Below are positions 1 to 7,204 of a stretch of 12,971 bases of DNA, piece after piece. Under the pieces are notes generated by a model. The model was not told the origin of the DNA. It worked only from the letters and a program-made list of their open reading frames with translations, and made no database searches. How positions within the stretch are numbered: position 1 is the stretch's first letter; every line of letters begins with the position of its first letter. This DNA is from Lachnospiraceae bacterium (GTDB lineage: Bacteria > Bacillota > Clostridia > Oscillospirales > Ruminococcaceae), in assembly GCA_023664705.1 (NCBI GenBank), contig JAMPFE010000052.1, positions 1 through 12,971 of the forward strand, read 5' to 3'. The position numbers were made by a program, and so were the translations under genes.

Positions 1-2
1 AT

Positions 3-95
3 TTTCTGGACAAGCTGTTGAGCGAAAACCTTATCACCGAAACGCAGCGCAGAAAAATCGAAAAGGCAGTTATAAAGCGGCTCGCTGAGGTCTGA
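3..95 (+). CDS. 3' end of a small SHOCT-like protein (partial)
   Basis: An open frame enters from the left edge and ends at TGA (93-95), giving 30 residues that begin FLDKLLSENLITETQ and end VIKRLAEV. The 'L(L/I)...G/N-L-I-T-E-x-x' helix-turn-helix-like pattern is typical of short SHOCT-type tails. Small proteins of this kind often sit just upstream of clostridial serine recombinase genes, which fits its place 116 bases before the first recombinase. The start lies outside the window, so length and any N-terminal domain are unknown. The assignment rests only on pattern resemblance in a short stretch. Confidence 0.45.
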   Translation, partial: FLDKLLSENLITETQRRKIEKAVIKRLAEV

Positions 96-167
96 ACCCT
101 CGTCCGCTTTTGTCGATTTTGACATGAAAAACCGCAGATATTTCGGTGACATTGGTGATAGATAAAC

Positions 168-187
168 CCGAACCGTTTCGGTATAAT
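168..187 (+). promoter_or_regulatory. Candidate promoter -10 with overlapping dyad for the recombinase operon
   Basis: TATAAT at 182-187 is a perfect -10 hexamer 25 bases before the first recombinase start. No good -35 lies 16-18 bases upstream. Instead a hairpin-like dyad, CCGAA (168-172) and TTCGG (177-181) around CCGT, directly abuts the -10 and could be an operator. A start site about 7 bases after the -10 would give a very short leader with the Shine-Dalgarno site close to its 5' end. A TTGACA at 119-124 is too far away to pair with this -10. Confidence 0.35.
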
Positions 188-211
188 GTGTCGTAGAAGG
201 GAGCTGATGAA

Positions 212-1735
212 ATGGCTGAAATAACGATTATTCCCGCAAAAGACCGCTCCAACGAAATCATCAGGACGGCGGCTTACGCCCGCGTTTCGAGCGACAGCGA
301 GGATCAGCTGAACTCATTCGCGGCGCAAATACGGTATTACACCGAGCTGCTCCAAAACAGCACAGACGCGGTGTTCGTGGATATGTATGCCGACAAAGGC
401 ATATCAGGAACATCGGCAGAAAAACGCACGGAATTCCAGCGAATGATGAGCGACTGCCGAAAAGGAAAAATCGACCGTATACTCGCGAAATCAATATCGA
501 GATTCGCGCGGAACACCAAAGACAGCCTTGAGGCGGTACGCGAATTGAAAGCCCTCGGCATAAGCGTGTATTTTGAAAAAGAGAGTATCGACACGAGCGA
601 AATAAGTTCGGAAATGATGTTGGCTCTATACAGTCAGTTCGCGCAAGAGGAATCAATGTCGATATCGAAAAACTGTCGGCTCGGAATTAAAAAGCGCATG
701 GCAGACGGCACCTATAAAAATCCGTCCGCCCCGTTCGGCTATGATTATTCCGACGGCAAATTGCAAATCAATCCCGAAAAAGCCAAAATCGTAAAACAAA
801 TATTCGACTGGTATGTGAGCGGAATCGGGTTGAATGAAATAGCGGTACGGCTGAATTCACTCGGTGTCCGAAAAGAAATCTGGCGGCACGGGACAATTCG
901 GTGCATATTGACGAACGAACGCTATATCGGCGACAGACTGCTGCAAAAGCGATACACCACCGATACGCTGCCATTTAAAACCGCAATAAACCGCGGAGAA
1001 AAGCCGCAATATTATGTCAGCGACACTCATGAACCTATCATTGAAAAATCGGTTTTCGACGCCGCCCAAAAGATATTTTCCCAACGCGAAAAGCCAAGCG
1101 GATACGCGGCAGACAACAGCCCGTTCAGAGGCAAAATACATTGCGGAAATTGTGGAGCGACATTCAGACTGAAAACGCGCACAAACGGCGCACGATGGGT
1201 ATGCAGAAATCACGACCAATCAGCGGACAATTGCAATATTCGGCAGATACGGGAAGATGAATTCCGTATAGCGTTCGTGAGATTGTGGAATAAGCTGCAA
1301 GCGCATTACAAGGCTATTCTCGCGCCAATGTTTCGCCAACTTGAAACGCTCTTCGAAAAGGAGAAATCGGGCAACGTCCAACTCGCCGAACTGCGCAAGG
1401 AAATAGCGGATATCAAGCAACAGTCTTATCTGCTAACTATGCTGAATTCACAAGGGACATTGGATAGTGCATACTTTAAGGAGCGAACCCAAGAACTCGA
1501 CCGAAAGCTAATAACCGCCCAAAAGCAGCTCCACGCCAGCCTTGATGACAAGGACAGCGAACGGCTTGACGAGCTGCGAAAACTGATCGGGATTTTCGAC
1601 AGAACCGAGCCGATTGTGGAATTCGACGAAATTAAATTCGGGCAAATCGTTGAAAAAATCACCGTGCTGTCCGAAACCGAAATACGGTTTGACTTAATCG
1701 GTAGCATCGGCTTTACAGAGCGGATCGAGAGGTGA
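212..1735 (+). CDS. Large serine recombinase (first of trio)
   Basis: This is a 507-residue large serine recombinase, the enzyme class that cuts and rejoins DNA at attachment sites through a covalent phosphoserine intermediate. The N-terminal resolvase domain (about 18-165) contains YARVSS with the likely nucleophile Ser26, and SRFARN (96-101) with the conserved arginines. A 'recombinase' DNA-binding domain (about 170-290, including LTNERYIG) follows, then a zinc ribbon (Cys311, Cys314, Cys331, Cys341) and a charged coiled-coil-like stretch (about 380-445) of the kind that controls synapsis. The ATG at 212 has AAGGGAG at 197-203 upstream. Six bases separate its TGA from the next gene's GTG, so they are almost surely co-transcribed. 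The protein appears complete and probably moves the element; its attachment sites are not identified. Confidence 0.95.
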   Translation: MAEITIIPAKDRSNEIIRTAAYARVSSDSEDQLNSFAAQIRYYTELLQNSTDAVFVDMYADKGISGTSAEKRTEFQRMMSDCRKGKIDRILAKSISRFARNTKDSLEAVRELKALGISVYFEKESIDTSEISSEMMLALYSQFAQEESMSISKNCRLGIKKRMADGTYKNPSAPFGYDYSDGKLQINPEKAKIVKQIFDWYVSGIGLNEIAVRLNSLGVRKEIWRHGTIRCILTNERYIGDRLLQKRYTTDTLPFKTAINRGEKPQYYVSDTHEPIIEKSVFDAAQKIFSQREKPSGYAADNSPFRGKIHCGNCGATFRLKTRTNGARWVCRNHDQSADNCNIRQIREDEFRIAFVRLWNKLQAHYKAILAPMFRQLETLFEKEKSGNVQLAELRKEIADIKQQSYLLTMLNSQGTLDSAYFKERTQELDRKLITAQKQLHASLDDKDSERLDELRKLIGIFDRTEPIVEFDEIKFGQIVEKITVLSETEIRFDLIGSIGFTERIER

Positions 1736-1741
1736 TACAAA

Positions 1742-2245
1742 GTGCTTAAAAACAGGAGCATATCGTTCGGGTACTGCATGGTAAACGGTAAGTACGCCAT
1801 AAACGAAGCCGAAGCGGAAACCGTGCGGAAAATATTCACGGACTACATAGGCGGCAAATCGCTGAAAACCATAGCCGCCGAAATGCAGATACCCTACAAT
1901 TCGAGCAAGGCAGTCTGGAACAAAAACATGGTTTGCCGAGTGCTTGAAAACGAAAAATATCTCGGCGAGAACAGCTATCCGCAGATCATTGCCGCCGAGG
2001 ACTTCGAGCAAGCGGCTCGCATAAAGACGGAGCGGAACACCTACCGTAAACCCGCTCCACAAGACGAATCACGACCGATTGAGATAGCGGCAACGGAATA
2101 CGAGCCGACCGCTGAAATTCAGCGAATGACCAACGAAATTAATCGTCTGCTCGATTCCGAAAATCCCGATAAGGAAAAGGCTGAGGCGCTTATAATTGAG
2201 TGCGCTCAATTAAAATACGCAACCATAAGAGAGGTTAGAACATGA
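1742..2245 (+). CDS. Recombinase-domain protein lacking the catalytic domain (middle of trio)
   Basis: This 167-residue protein matches only the DNA-binding 'recombinase' part of large serine recombinases. Residues about 6-75 include FGYCMVNGKYAINEAEA and the VLENEKYLGE signature, which aligns with LTNERYIGD and LTNEKYTGD in its two neighbours. No resolvase domain, catalytic YxRVS or zinc ribbon is present, so it cannot cut DNA alone. The GTG start at 1742 is preceded by GAGAGGTGAT, which overlaps the previous gene's stop. Its own stop overlaps the next gene's ATG (ATGA, 2242-2245). Intact frame, good ribosome site and translational coupling argue against a decayed pseudogene. It may be an accessory subunit that sets site choice or direction of recombination. 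The C-terminal half is charged and probably helical. Confidence 0.85.
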   Translation: MLKNRSISFGYCMVNGKYAINEAEAETVRKIFTDYIGGKSLKTIAAEMQIPYNSSKAVWNKNMVCRVLENEKYLGENSYPQIIAAEDFEQAARIKTERNTYRKPAPQDESRPIEIAATEYEPTAEIQRMTNEINRLLDSENPDKEKAEALIIECAQLKYATIREVRT

Positions 2246-3873
2246 CAGGAACGGCAATACAAAGCGATATGCGGGTGGTGATGATACCCGCGAAATCGCG
2301 CGACGAAATTCAGCGCACAACGCGCTTAAAGGTGGCGGTGTACTGCCGCGTCAGCACCGACCAAGAGGAACAGGAAAGCAGCTACGAGGCGCAGATCAGC
2401 TACTACACCGACAAAATCTGCAATAACACCGAGTGGCAGTTAGCGGGGATTTTCGCGGATGAGGGTATTACGGGAACGCAAGCCAAAAAGCGCCCCGAAT
2501 TTATGAAAATGATCCGTCTTTGCCGACAGCGAAAAATTGACATGATATTGACCAAATCATTGTCGAGATTTGCGCGAAACACAGTCGAGTGCTTAAAATA
2601 TATCCGCGACCTCAAGGCGCTTGGCATAGCGATCGTATTCGAAAAGGAAAATTTAAATACACTTGAAACCGACACCGAGATGATGTTGACGATTATGTCC
2701 TGCTTTGCCCAAGCCGAAAGCGAATCGATAAGCAAAAACGTGGCTTGGGGCATTCGTCAGAGTTTCAAAAACGGCAACGTTCCGATGCAGTACGCGCGGC
2801 TCCTCGGCTACAGAAAAGGCGAAAATGAACTTCCCGAAATCGTTCCCGATGAAGCCGAAATCGTTCGCGAAATCTTCCGCCGCTACCTTGACGGCGCGAG
2901 CATGGAGCAGATAGCTGACAGCTTGAACTGTCGAGGTTTGACGACAAAGGGCAGCGGATCGCCTTACCGAAAAATCGCAATTCAGCGCATATTAACCAAC
3001 GAAAAATACACGGGCGACGCGCTTCTGCAAAAGACCTACATAACCGACTGCATTACCAAAAAGAGCCGCAAAAACAACGGCGAACTGCCGATGTATCTGG
3101 TGAAAAACCACCACGAGGCGATTATCTCCCGTGCGGATTTTAATCGAGTGCAGGAAGAAATGGCGCGGCGATCGGCGAAGCGAGTGATAGCGGATAAACT
3201 TACCAAAACCGAGCAGGGTAAATACAGTGCGAAATACGCACTCTCGGAATTGCTGATTTGCGGAGAATGCGGCTCACACTACCGCCGAGTAACATGGACG
3301 GCGAAAGGCTTCAAGGAAATAAAGTGGCGTTGTATTAGTCGAATCCAATACGGCAAGAAAAAATGCCACTGCTCCCCCACCGTCGACGAGCAAGCGCTCC
3401 ACAAGGCGATAGTGAGCACGATAAACGAGTTCTGCATGGTAAAGGATGATGTGGCGCAGGTGCTTCGGGAAAGCATAACCGAGATCCTTGACCCTAACCT
3501 CAACGGGAGCATACAAGCGGCACAGCAGCGTATAGATGAACTCGCCCGCAATATCGACGAGCTGATAAAGCTGGCGACCGTCCCCGAAACGGCAGCCGCG
3601 GCAATGTCCGATATCGCACGATTCAGCGATGAAATGAAAACGCTCCGCGAGTTCATCGAAACCGAAAAAGCGAAACAAGCAACGACTCAAAGAGGCTCCG
3701 CCGAGCTGGACGCGGTACTGAATCGGCTTGAGAACGAGGACTTCACCATGACCGAATATGATGACGTGGCAGTGAGGCAGTTGATTGACAAGATCACGGT
3801 CGAGAGCAAGGACACCGTAACGGTCGCCTTCAAGGGCGGCTTCGAAATGAGAAAGGGGTTAAATGGAGATTGA
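2242..3873 (+). CDS. Large serine recombinase (third of trio)
   Basis: This 543-residue large serine recombinase has the resolvase domain at about 29-180, with YCRVSTDQ carrying nucleophile Ser38 and SLSRFARN at 106-113. The DNA-binding recombinase domain (about 185-300, LTNEKYTGD) follows, then a zinc ribbon (Cys340, Cys343, Cys364, Cys375 or Cys377) and a helical C-terminal region. Its start overlaps the stop of the middle gene (ATGA), with AGAGAGG just upstream, so expression is coupled. It is clearly diverged from the first recombinase rather than a recent duplicate, so the two catalytic subunits may act as a hetero-oligomer or in opposite reactions. A small gene starts inside its last 11 bases. 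Confidence 0.95.
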   Translation: MTGTAIQSDMRVVMIPAKSRDEIQRTTRLKVAVYCRVSTDQEEQESSYEAQISYYTDKICNNTEWQLAGIFADEGITGTQAKKRPEFMKMIRLCRQRKIDMILTKSLSRFARNTVECLKYIRDLKALGIAIVFEKENLNTLETDTEMMLTIMSCFAQAESESISKNVAWGIRQSFKNGNVPMQYARLLGYRKGENELPEIVPDEAEIVREIFRRYLDGASMEQIADSLNCRGLTTKGSGSPYRKIAIQRILTNEKYTGDALLQKTYITDCITKKSRKNNGELPMYLVKNHHEAIISRADFNRVQEEMARRSAKRVIADKLTKTEQGKYSAKYALSELLICGECGSHYRRVTWTAKGFKEIKWRCISRIQYGKKKCHCSPTVDEQALHKAIVSTINEFCMVKDDVAQVLRESITEILDPNLNGSIQAAQQRIDELARNIDELIKLATVPETAAAAMSDIARFSDEMKTLREFIETEKAKQATTQRGSAELDAVLNRLENEDFTMTEYDDVAVRQLIDKITVESKDTVTVAFKGGFEMRKGLNGD

Positions 3874-3997
3874 AATTCCTGCACAGCTTTACGAGCTGCT
3901 TCTGATTGAGGCGGCTCAAACGGATTCCGCAGTCGAACAGATTGCGGAATCTGCTTTTAGGAAATTTATGGAAAGGACGAACAACAATGTCGACTAA
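3863..3997 (+). CDS. Small 44-residue protein overlapping the recombinase end
   Basis: ATG at 3863 lies inside the last codons of the third recombinase, preceded by GAAAGGGG (3851-3858), a usable ribosome site with short spacing. The product begins MEIEIPAQLYELLLIEAA, ends NNNVD, and has about two helices after a short strand, a layout reminiscent of one RHH unit. Its stop (TAA 3995-3997) overlaps the next gene's ATG at 3987. Overlaps on both sides fit a translationally coupled small gene. It is too short for a sure family call. It may be a DNA-binding partner or antitoxin-like regulator acting with the RHH protein that follows. Chance reading through a shared end is the main alternative. Confidence 0.6.
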   Translation: MEIEIPAQLYELLLIEAAQTDSAVEQIAESAFRKFMERTNNNVD

Positions 3998-4415
3998 CGA
4001 GAAAAAAGGCGTGACCGTCAAAATCGACGCAGAACTGCACGCCGAGGTCAAGCGATACATTGAGGAAAAGGGCATGACAATGGGGGATTTCGTCACTTTA
4101 GCATTTCAGGACGAACTTCACCCCAAGCTGAATTTCAAGGAGGACAAGAACATGGGCAATATGAGGACGCTGGCGTTTCAGGTGCCGGAGGAGCTGTTTC
4201 AGCAGATCAAGGATTATTTGCAGCGCAACAACATGACCCAAAAGGATTTCGTCATCGGGCTGATCGAAACCGAAATCAACCGCGATCTGACACAGCGGGC
4301 AACGCAGTCAAACCCCGAGGAAAACGCGGACGTTTCGCACGATTTGAGAGAGGAATTGAACGAAAGCGAGAATCGGTACGAGCCCGAAAACATGGGCATG
4401 TCGATAGTAATGTAA
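3987..4415 (+). CDS. Tandem ribbon-helix-helix-like protein
   Basis: This 142-residue protein is built from two similar units. Unit 1 (about 8-45) has GVTVKIDAELHAEVKRYIEE then GMTMGDFVTLAFQDEL. Unit 2 (about 59-98) has MRTLAFQVPEELFQQIKDYL then NNMTQKDFVIGLIETEI. Each is a short strand followed by two helices, the pattern of RHH DNA-binding proteins, with an acidic, disordered-looking tail after residue 105. I chose ATG 3987 because GGAAAGGA (3970-3977) sits upstream; the frame extends open to 3906, but that longer form lacks a better ribosome site. Two RHH units in one chain could bind an operator as an intramolecular pair. It probably regulates the recombinases or the operons downstream. 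Target sites are not known. Confidence 0.75.
   Translation: MSTNEKKGVTVKIDAELHAEVKRYIEEKGMTMGDFVTLAFQDELHPKLNFKEDKNMGNMRTLAFQVPEELFQQIKDYLQRNNMTQKDFVIGLIETEINRDLTQRATQSNPEENADVSHDLREELNESENRYEPENMGMSIVM
4137..4154 (+). promoter_or_regulatory. Internal Shine-Dalgarno and ATG inside the RHH gene
   Basis: AAGGAGG at 4137-4143, eight bases before an in-frame ATG (4152-4154, residue Met56), is the best ribosome site in this part of the window. It falls exactly between the two RHH units. It could produce an 87-residue protein with only the second unit, or be the relic of two genes that fused. Confidence 0.5.
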
Positions 4416-4438
4416 GTCCATAAAAGGATCGCGGTCAT

Positions 4439-4560
4439 TGTGAAACTGTACAAAAGCGAACGTTAGATTTTGGGAATTTAAACAAAATTTATGCAAATTG
4501 CGCAGAATTTCAATATTTTGTATAAAAGGGGTTGAAAAATATTCCATAATATACTATAAT
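4439..4560 (+). repeat. Regulatory cassette, copy A
   Basis: This non-coding stretch lies ahead of the protease operon and is repeated at 10161-10282 with no change in length. Over 4506-4560 the two copies match at 48 of 55 bases, including an uninterrupted 17-mer AAAAGGGGTTGAAAAAT. Upstream (4439-4505) similarity falls to roughly half. Both copies carry A/T blocks (AAATTT or GAATTT) spaced about 20 bases apart, as expected for a protein binding one face of the helix. The stretch between the RHH stop (4415) and the protease start (4642) holds this cassette, the promoter and an untranslated leader, and no gene. Confidence 0.8.
4532..4560 (+). promoter_or_regulatory. Sigma-A-type promoter of the protease operon
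   Basis: TTGAAA (4532-4537) and TATAAT (4555-4560) are separated by exactly 17 bases, close to the housekeeping consensus. Transcription would begin near 4567, leaving a leader of about 75 bases before the TTG start at 4642. The same hexamers and spacing recur before the SIR2 gene. Confidence 0.85.
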
Positions 4561-4571
4561 TAGTATATGGA
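4543..4571 (+). promoter_or_regulatory. Dyad overlapping the -10 of the protease operon
   Basis: TATACTA (4550-4556) and TAGTATA (4561-4567) are perfect 7-base arms around TAAT. TCCA (4543-4546) and TGGA (4568-4571) extend the symmetry with a three-base offset. The dyad covers the -10 and probable start site, a place where a bound repressor would block transcription. The downstream arm is not conserved in the second cassette copy, so any operator here is specific to this operon. Confidence 0.45.
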
Positions 4572-4641
4572 ATAATTTACCAAAGCAAGGTAATCGTATA
4601 CAGACCGCGCAGTATCTTGTTTTAAGGAACGGAGAGATAAA

Positions 4642-5622
4642 TTGCTGTACCTGAACGAGCGCTTTGAGCCTTTTTTCAAAGCATATCATAAATATAATTT
4701 CCGCGATTCGGATTGGTTTGGCGGAGTTTATTTCGACGAGCGCGGGAATTTATGCGTGCAGATTGTCGAAGAGCGGCAATGCGAGCCGATCCCCTCCGAT
4801 ATAAAAAACGAGCATATCCGTTTTACAAGAGGACGTTACAGCTTTCGTGAGCTTTCAAAGCTTTGCAGAGAGATATTGAGCGGCCCCGACAGCGCGGCGC
4901 GCGGCATTGTCGGAGCAGGAATCGATATAAAAAACAGCGGGATAACTCTTGCGGTAACAAAGGATTTTAAAGATACCGACATCTTGTTGGGGAGAGACGA
5001 ATTTTCCGTCGAGCGTCTGGATTGGCTGAAAACCGATATTTCCTTGCGCCCCGCGGATAAATTGACGAACGGAAAATGTTATTTTACCGCGGGATATCCC
5101 GCCAAAACCGCCGAAAAAGTCCGCGGCATCGTCACCGCGGGACACCTTTCCGAGATCGAAGAGGGCATGGGCGTATTTTACGGCGAAAACAAAATCGGCA
5201 CGGTAACGGATTTCGAGTTTTCGTCCGTTATGGACGCGGCTTTTATCGGGCTTGACGGTGGGGTCAAGTGTTCTGACGAGATATCCGTCGCGCCGAATCC
5301 GCGCATAAACGGACTTGCTCCCGAATACATATGCGGCGCTGTCGTTGAAAAATATTCGGAAAGCGACGGCGCTGCGCGCATGGGAACGGTCGCGTACCCG
5401 ACGTTTGATTTTATGAATATCAAAAACATATCCGTTTTCACATATTCCGCCGCCGCAGGCGACAGCGGCGCGCCGATACTTATGCCGTTCGCCTCGGGGA
5501 AATACTCGCTTGCGGGAATACACCTCGGAACGTTCTCGCTGGGCGGCACGGTATATTCCTACGGCAGAAGGGCAAAGGATATAAACGAGCGCTTTTCGCT
5601 TAAACTTGATGTTAAAAAATAA
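4642..5622 (+). CDS. Trypsin-like serine protease with N-terminal pro-region, no signal peptide
   Basis: This 326-residue protein has a complete chymotrypsin-fold (S1-like) catalytic set: His168 in IVTAGH, Asp198 in VMDAAFIGL and Ser275 in AAGDSGAP. The protease domain spans about 145-310, with the late AGIHLG strand typical of the fold. Residues 1-135 resemble the pro-regions of alpha-lytic/streptogrisin-type proteases: FGGVYFDERGNL, then YSFRELSKLCREIL, then VGAGIDIKNSGITLAV. This suggests a zymogen or self-inhibited form. There is no signal peptide or membrane segment, so it probably acts inside the cell. The start is TTG at 4642 with GGAGAG (4631-4636) upstream. It is first in a six-gene operon, 18 bases before the Hint gene. 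Likely substrates are the operon's own products, which is inference. Confidence 0.88.
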   Translation: MLYLNERFEPFFKAYHKYNFRDSDWFGGVYFDERGNLCVQIVEERQCEPIPSDIKNEHIRFTRGRYSFRELSKLCREILSGPDSAARGIVGAGIDIKNSGITLAVTKDFKDTDILLGRDEFSVERLDWLKTDISLRPADKLTNGKCYFTAGYPAKTAEKVRGIVTAGHLSEIEEGMGVFYGENKIGTVTDFEFSSVMDAAFIGLDGGVKCSDEISVAPNPRINGLAPEYICGAVVEKYSESDGAARMGTVAYPTFDFMNIKNISVFTYSAAAGDSGAPILMPFASGKYSLAGIHLGTFSLGGTVYSYGRRAKDINERFSLKLDVKK

Positions 5623-5640
5623 AAGGAGCGTGTAAAAAAA

Positions 5641-7200
5641 TTGAGTAAAAGAATTCCACGCACCGTACCGCTTGAGGAAAATCTCGGGAAAACCCTTGAA
5701 TTGATAGGCGGCGAGGAGAATCTCCGAAAAAAATATCCCGAGCTTTACAAGGCTGTGCTTAACACGCGCAAAAGGCTCCAAACCGCGCCCGTTTTTACCG
5801 CGAATGAGGACGATGATTATATATTCGGCTCGGCGGATTCCTGCAAGATACGCACGCTGAATTACACGGAGGACACCACGCTTTCGTCCGTTTCCGAAAT
5901 GGAAATGGAAAAAAGTAAATCCTCACTCGCGATAATCGGGGACATAACGGACAAGGACACGGGAAAAAGCATAGACGGCTTTGCCCTTTCGGACAACGAT
6001 ACGGACACGCTGTCGGCGAGCAGCTCCACTCCCGCCTCGTCGATAACCTCGGACGGGTCGCGGAGATTTATCGCGAAGTCGTCTTTTATCGTGATCGAAA
6101 AGGACGAATCGGGAAACAACGTTGTAAAGACCCTCGACGATGAAATGGACGCGCTGAAATCGCAGGACAGTCAAACGATAGTCAAGACGCTTACCGTGAA
6201 CGACCCGATGCCCGTAAATCACACGGGGAACGACCACACGGTCGTTTATTACAACAGAAACGGCAACGGCGCGGATTATACATACTCAAGAGTAAAATAC
6301 GACAGCACCCAGATAGCCGTGTATATGCCGTTTTCGGGCAGTGTGGAGCTTAACGGGATATACGCGCCCGATTCGCAGAATCCCATAGATACGGACAAGA
6401 TCGTCCTCCAGATAGAAAATATGCGCAACGGCTGCGCGAACTTCGATATGGAATATATCGGCAACGTAAAATGGAACGTCACAGGCTCGGTTCTGACGTG
6501 GGAATTTCCCGATAACTGGCACGACGTTTTGAGCAAAAACAAGCTTACCTGCGCCAATGATATGAATTTCTACCGCAAGATGTACATAAACACCACGCTC
6601 GGGATATCCGTACCTATCGTTATCCAAAGCGATGGGGAGGAGCACAAAGACCCGTCGTACAAGAAAATCCCGTACATAAATATTCTGTGGGGCTGTTTCG
6701 CGAATGATACGCTCATAAGAATGGAGAACGGAAAATCCCTGCCTATTGAACAGATAAAGGTCGGCGATAAGGTCATGACAAAGGACGGCGACATGCGTTC
6801 TGTATCCGAGATCGTCACGGGCAACGAGGAGCAGCTGGTGTATATAGAAACGTCGGGCGCGAACCATATACGGGTCTCGCGCGACCACCCGATGCTGACG
6901 ACGGATGGCATGATAAAAGCCGAGGAATTGACGGCGGGAACGATTCTTGTAACGGCGAACGGAAACGAAAGCATAGAATCGCTGTACCTCGTCGATTACA
7001 ACAATACGGCGTATAATCTAAGACTCGACAGCAGCGGCGTGCTCATCGCGAATAATTTTTACGCGGGAGATTTTGAGGCTCAGAACAGCATGGGCAAAAA
7101 ACGCGAACCGACGGCTTCACATAAGCTTGAGGAGATACAGGAGGAGCTTTCGGATCTGATAAGCGTCATAAACCTAAATAAAATAAACAGAAAGGAATGA
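5641..7200 (+). CDS. Hint-domain (hedgehog/intein-type) autoprocessing protein
   Basis: This is a 519-residue protein in three parts. Residues 1-345 are of no family I recognise: an acidic, Ser/Thr/Asp-rich section (about 55-175) and a strand-rich section (about 195-345). Residues 352-478 form a Hint domain: Cys352 in WGCFANDTLI, then LPIEQIKVGDKV, then RDHPMLTTDG with His416, then YNLRLDSSG and ANNFYAGD at its end. Hint domains cut the peptide bond before their first cysteine, so the N-terminal part may be released or transferred to a nucleophile. The expected penultimate His is replaced (Ala470-Asn471-Asn472), so full splicing is doubtful. A charged amphipathic helix (about 493-515) closes the protein. 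The TTG start at 5641 has AAGGAG at 5623-5628. There is no signal peptide. The gene next door supplies a protease that could trigger or replace self-cleavage. Confidence 0.85.
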   Translation: MSKRIPRTVPLEENLGKTLELIGGEENLRKKYPELYKAVLNTRKRLQTAPVFTANEDDDYIFGSADSCKIRTLNYTEDTTLSSVSEMEMEKSKSSLAIIGDITDKDTGKSIDGFALSDNDTDTLSASSSTPASSITSDGSRRFIAKSSFIVIEKDESGNNVVKTLDDEMDALKSQDSQTIVKTLTVNDPMPVNHTGNDHTVVYYNRNGNGADYTYSRVKYDSTQIAVYMPFSGSVELNGIYAPDSQNPIDTDKIVLQIENMRNGCANFDMEYIGNVKWNVTGSVLTWEFPDNWHDVLSKNKLTCANDMNFYRKMYINTTLGISVPIVIQSDGEEHKDPSYKKIPYINILWGCFANDTLIRMENGKSLPIEQIKVGDKVMTKDGDMRSVSEIVTGNEEQLVYIETSGANHIRVSRDHPMLTTDGMIKAEELTAGTILVTANGNESIESLYLVDYNNTAYNLRLDSSGVLIANNFYAGDFEAQNSMGKKREPTASHKLEEIQEELSDLISVINLNKINRKE

Positions 7201-7204
7201 TTTT

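Noticed and set aside
124..165. 13-codon leader peptide starting at ATG 124
   Set aside because: There is no ribosome site in front of it and no attenuator structure, and the likely promoter lies downstream of it.
1742..2245. Frameshifted or decayed remnant of a full recombinase
   Set aside because: It has its own ribosome site, a full open frame and ATGA coupling to the next gene. No resolvase-domain coding sequence is found in other frames nearby; the upstream DNA is the complete first recombinase.
4308..4547. Minus-strand open frame resembling one at 10066-10269
   Set aside because: The similarity between the two arises because both run through the repeated promoter cassette. Neither has a ribosome site, and one crosses the terminator.
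4855..5781. Long minus-strand open frame (about 308 codons) opposite the protease
   Set aside because: It mirrors the codon pattern of the real gene, carries no recognisable motif, and lies opposite a protein with a complete catalytic triad.
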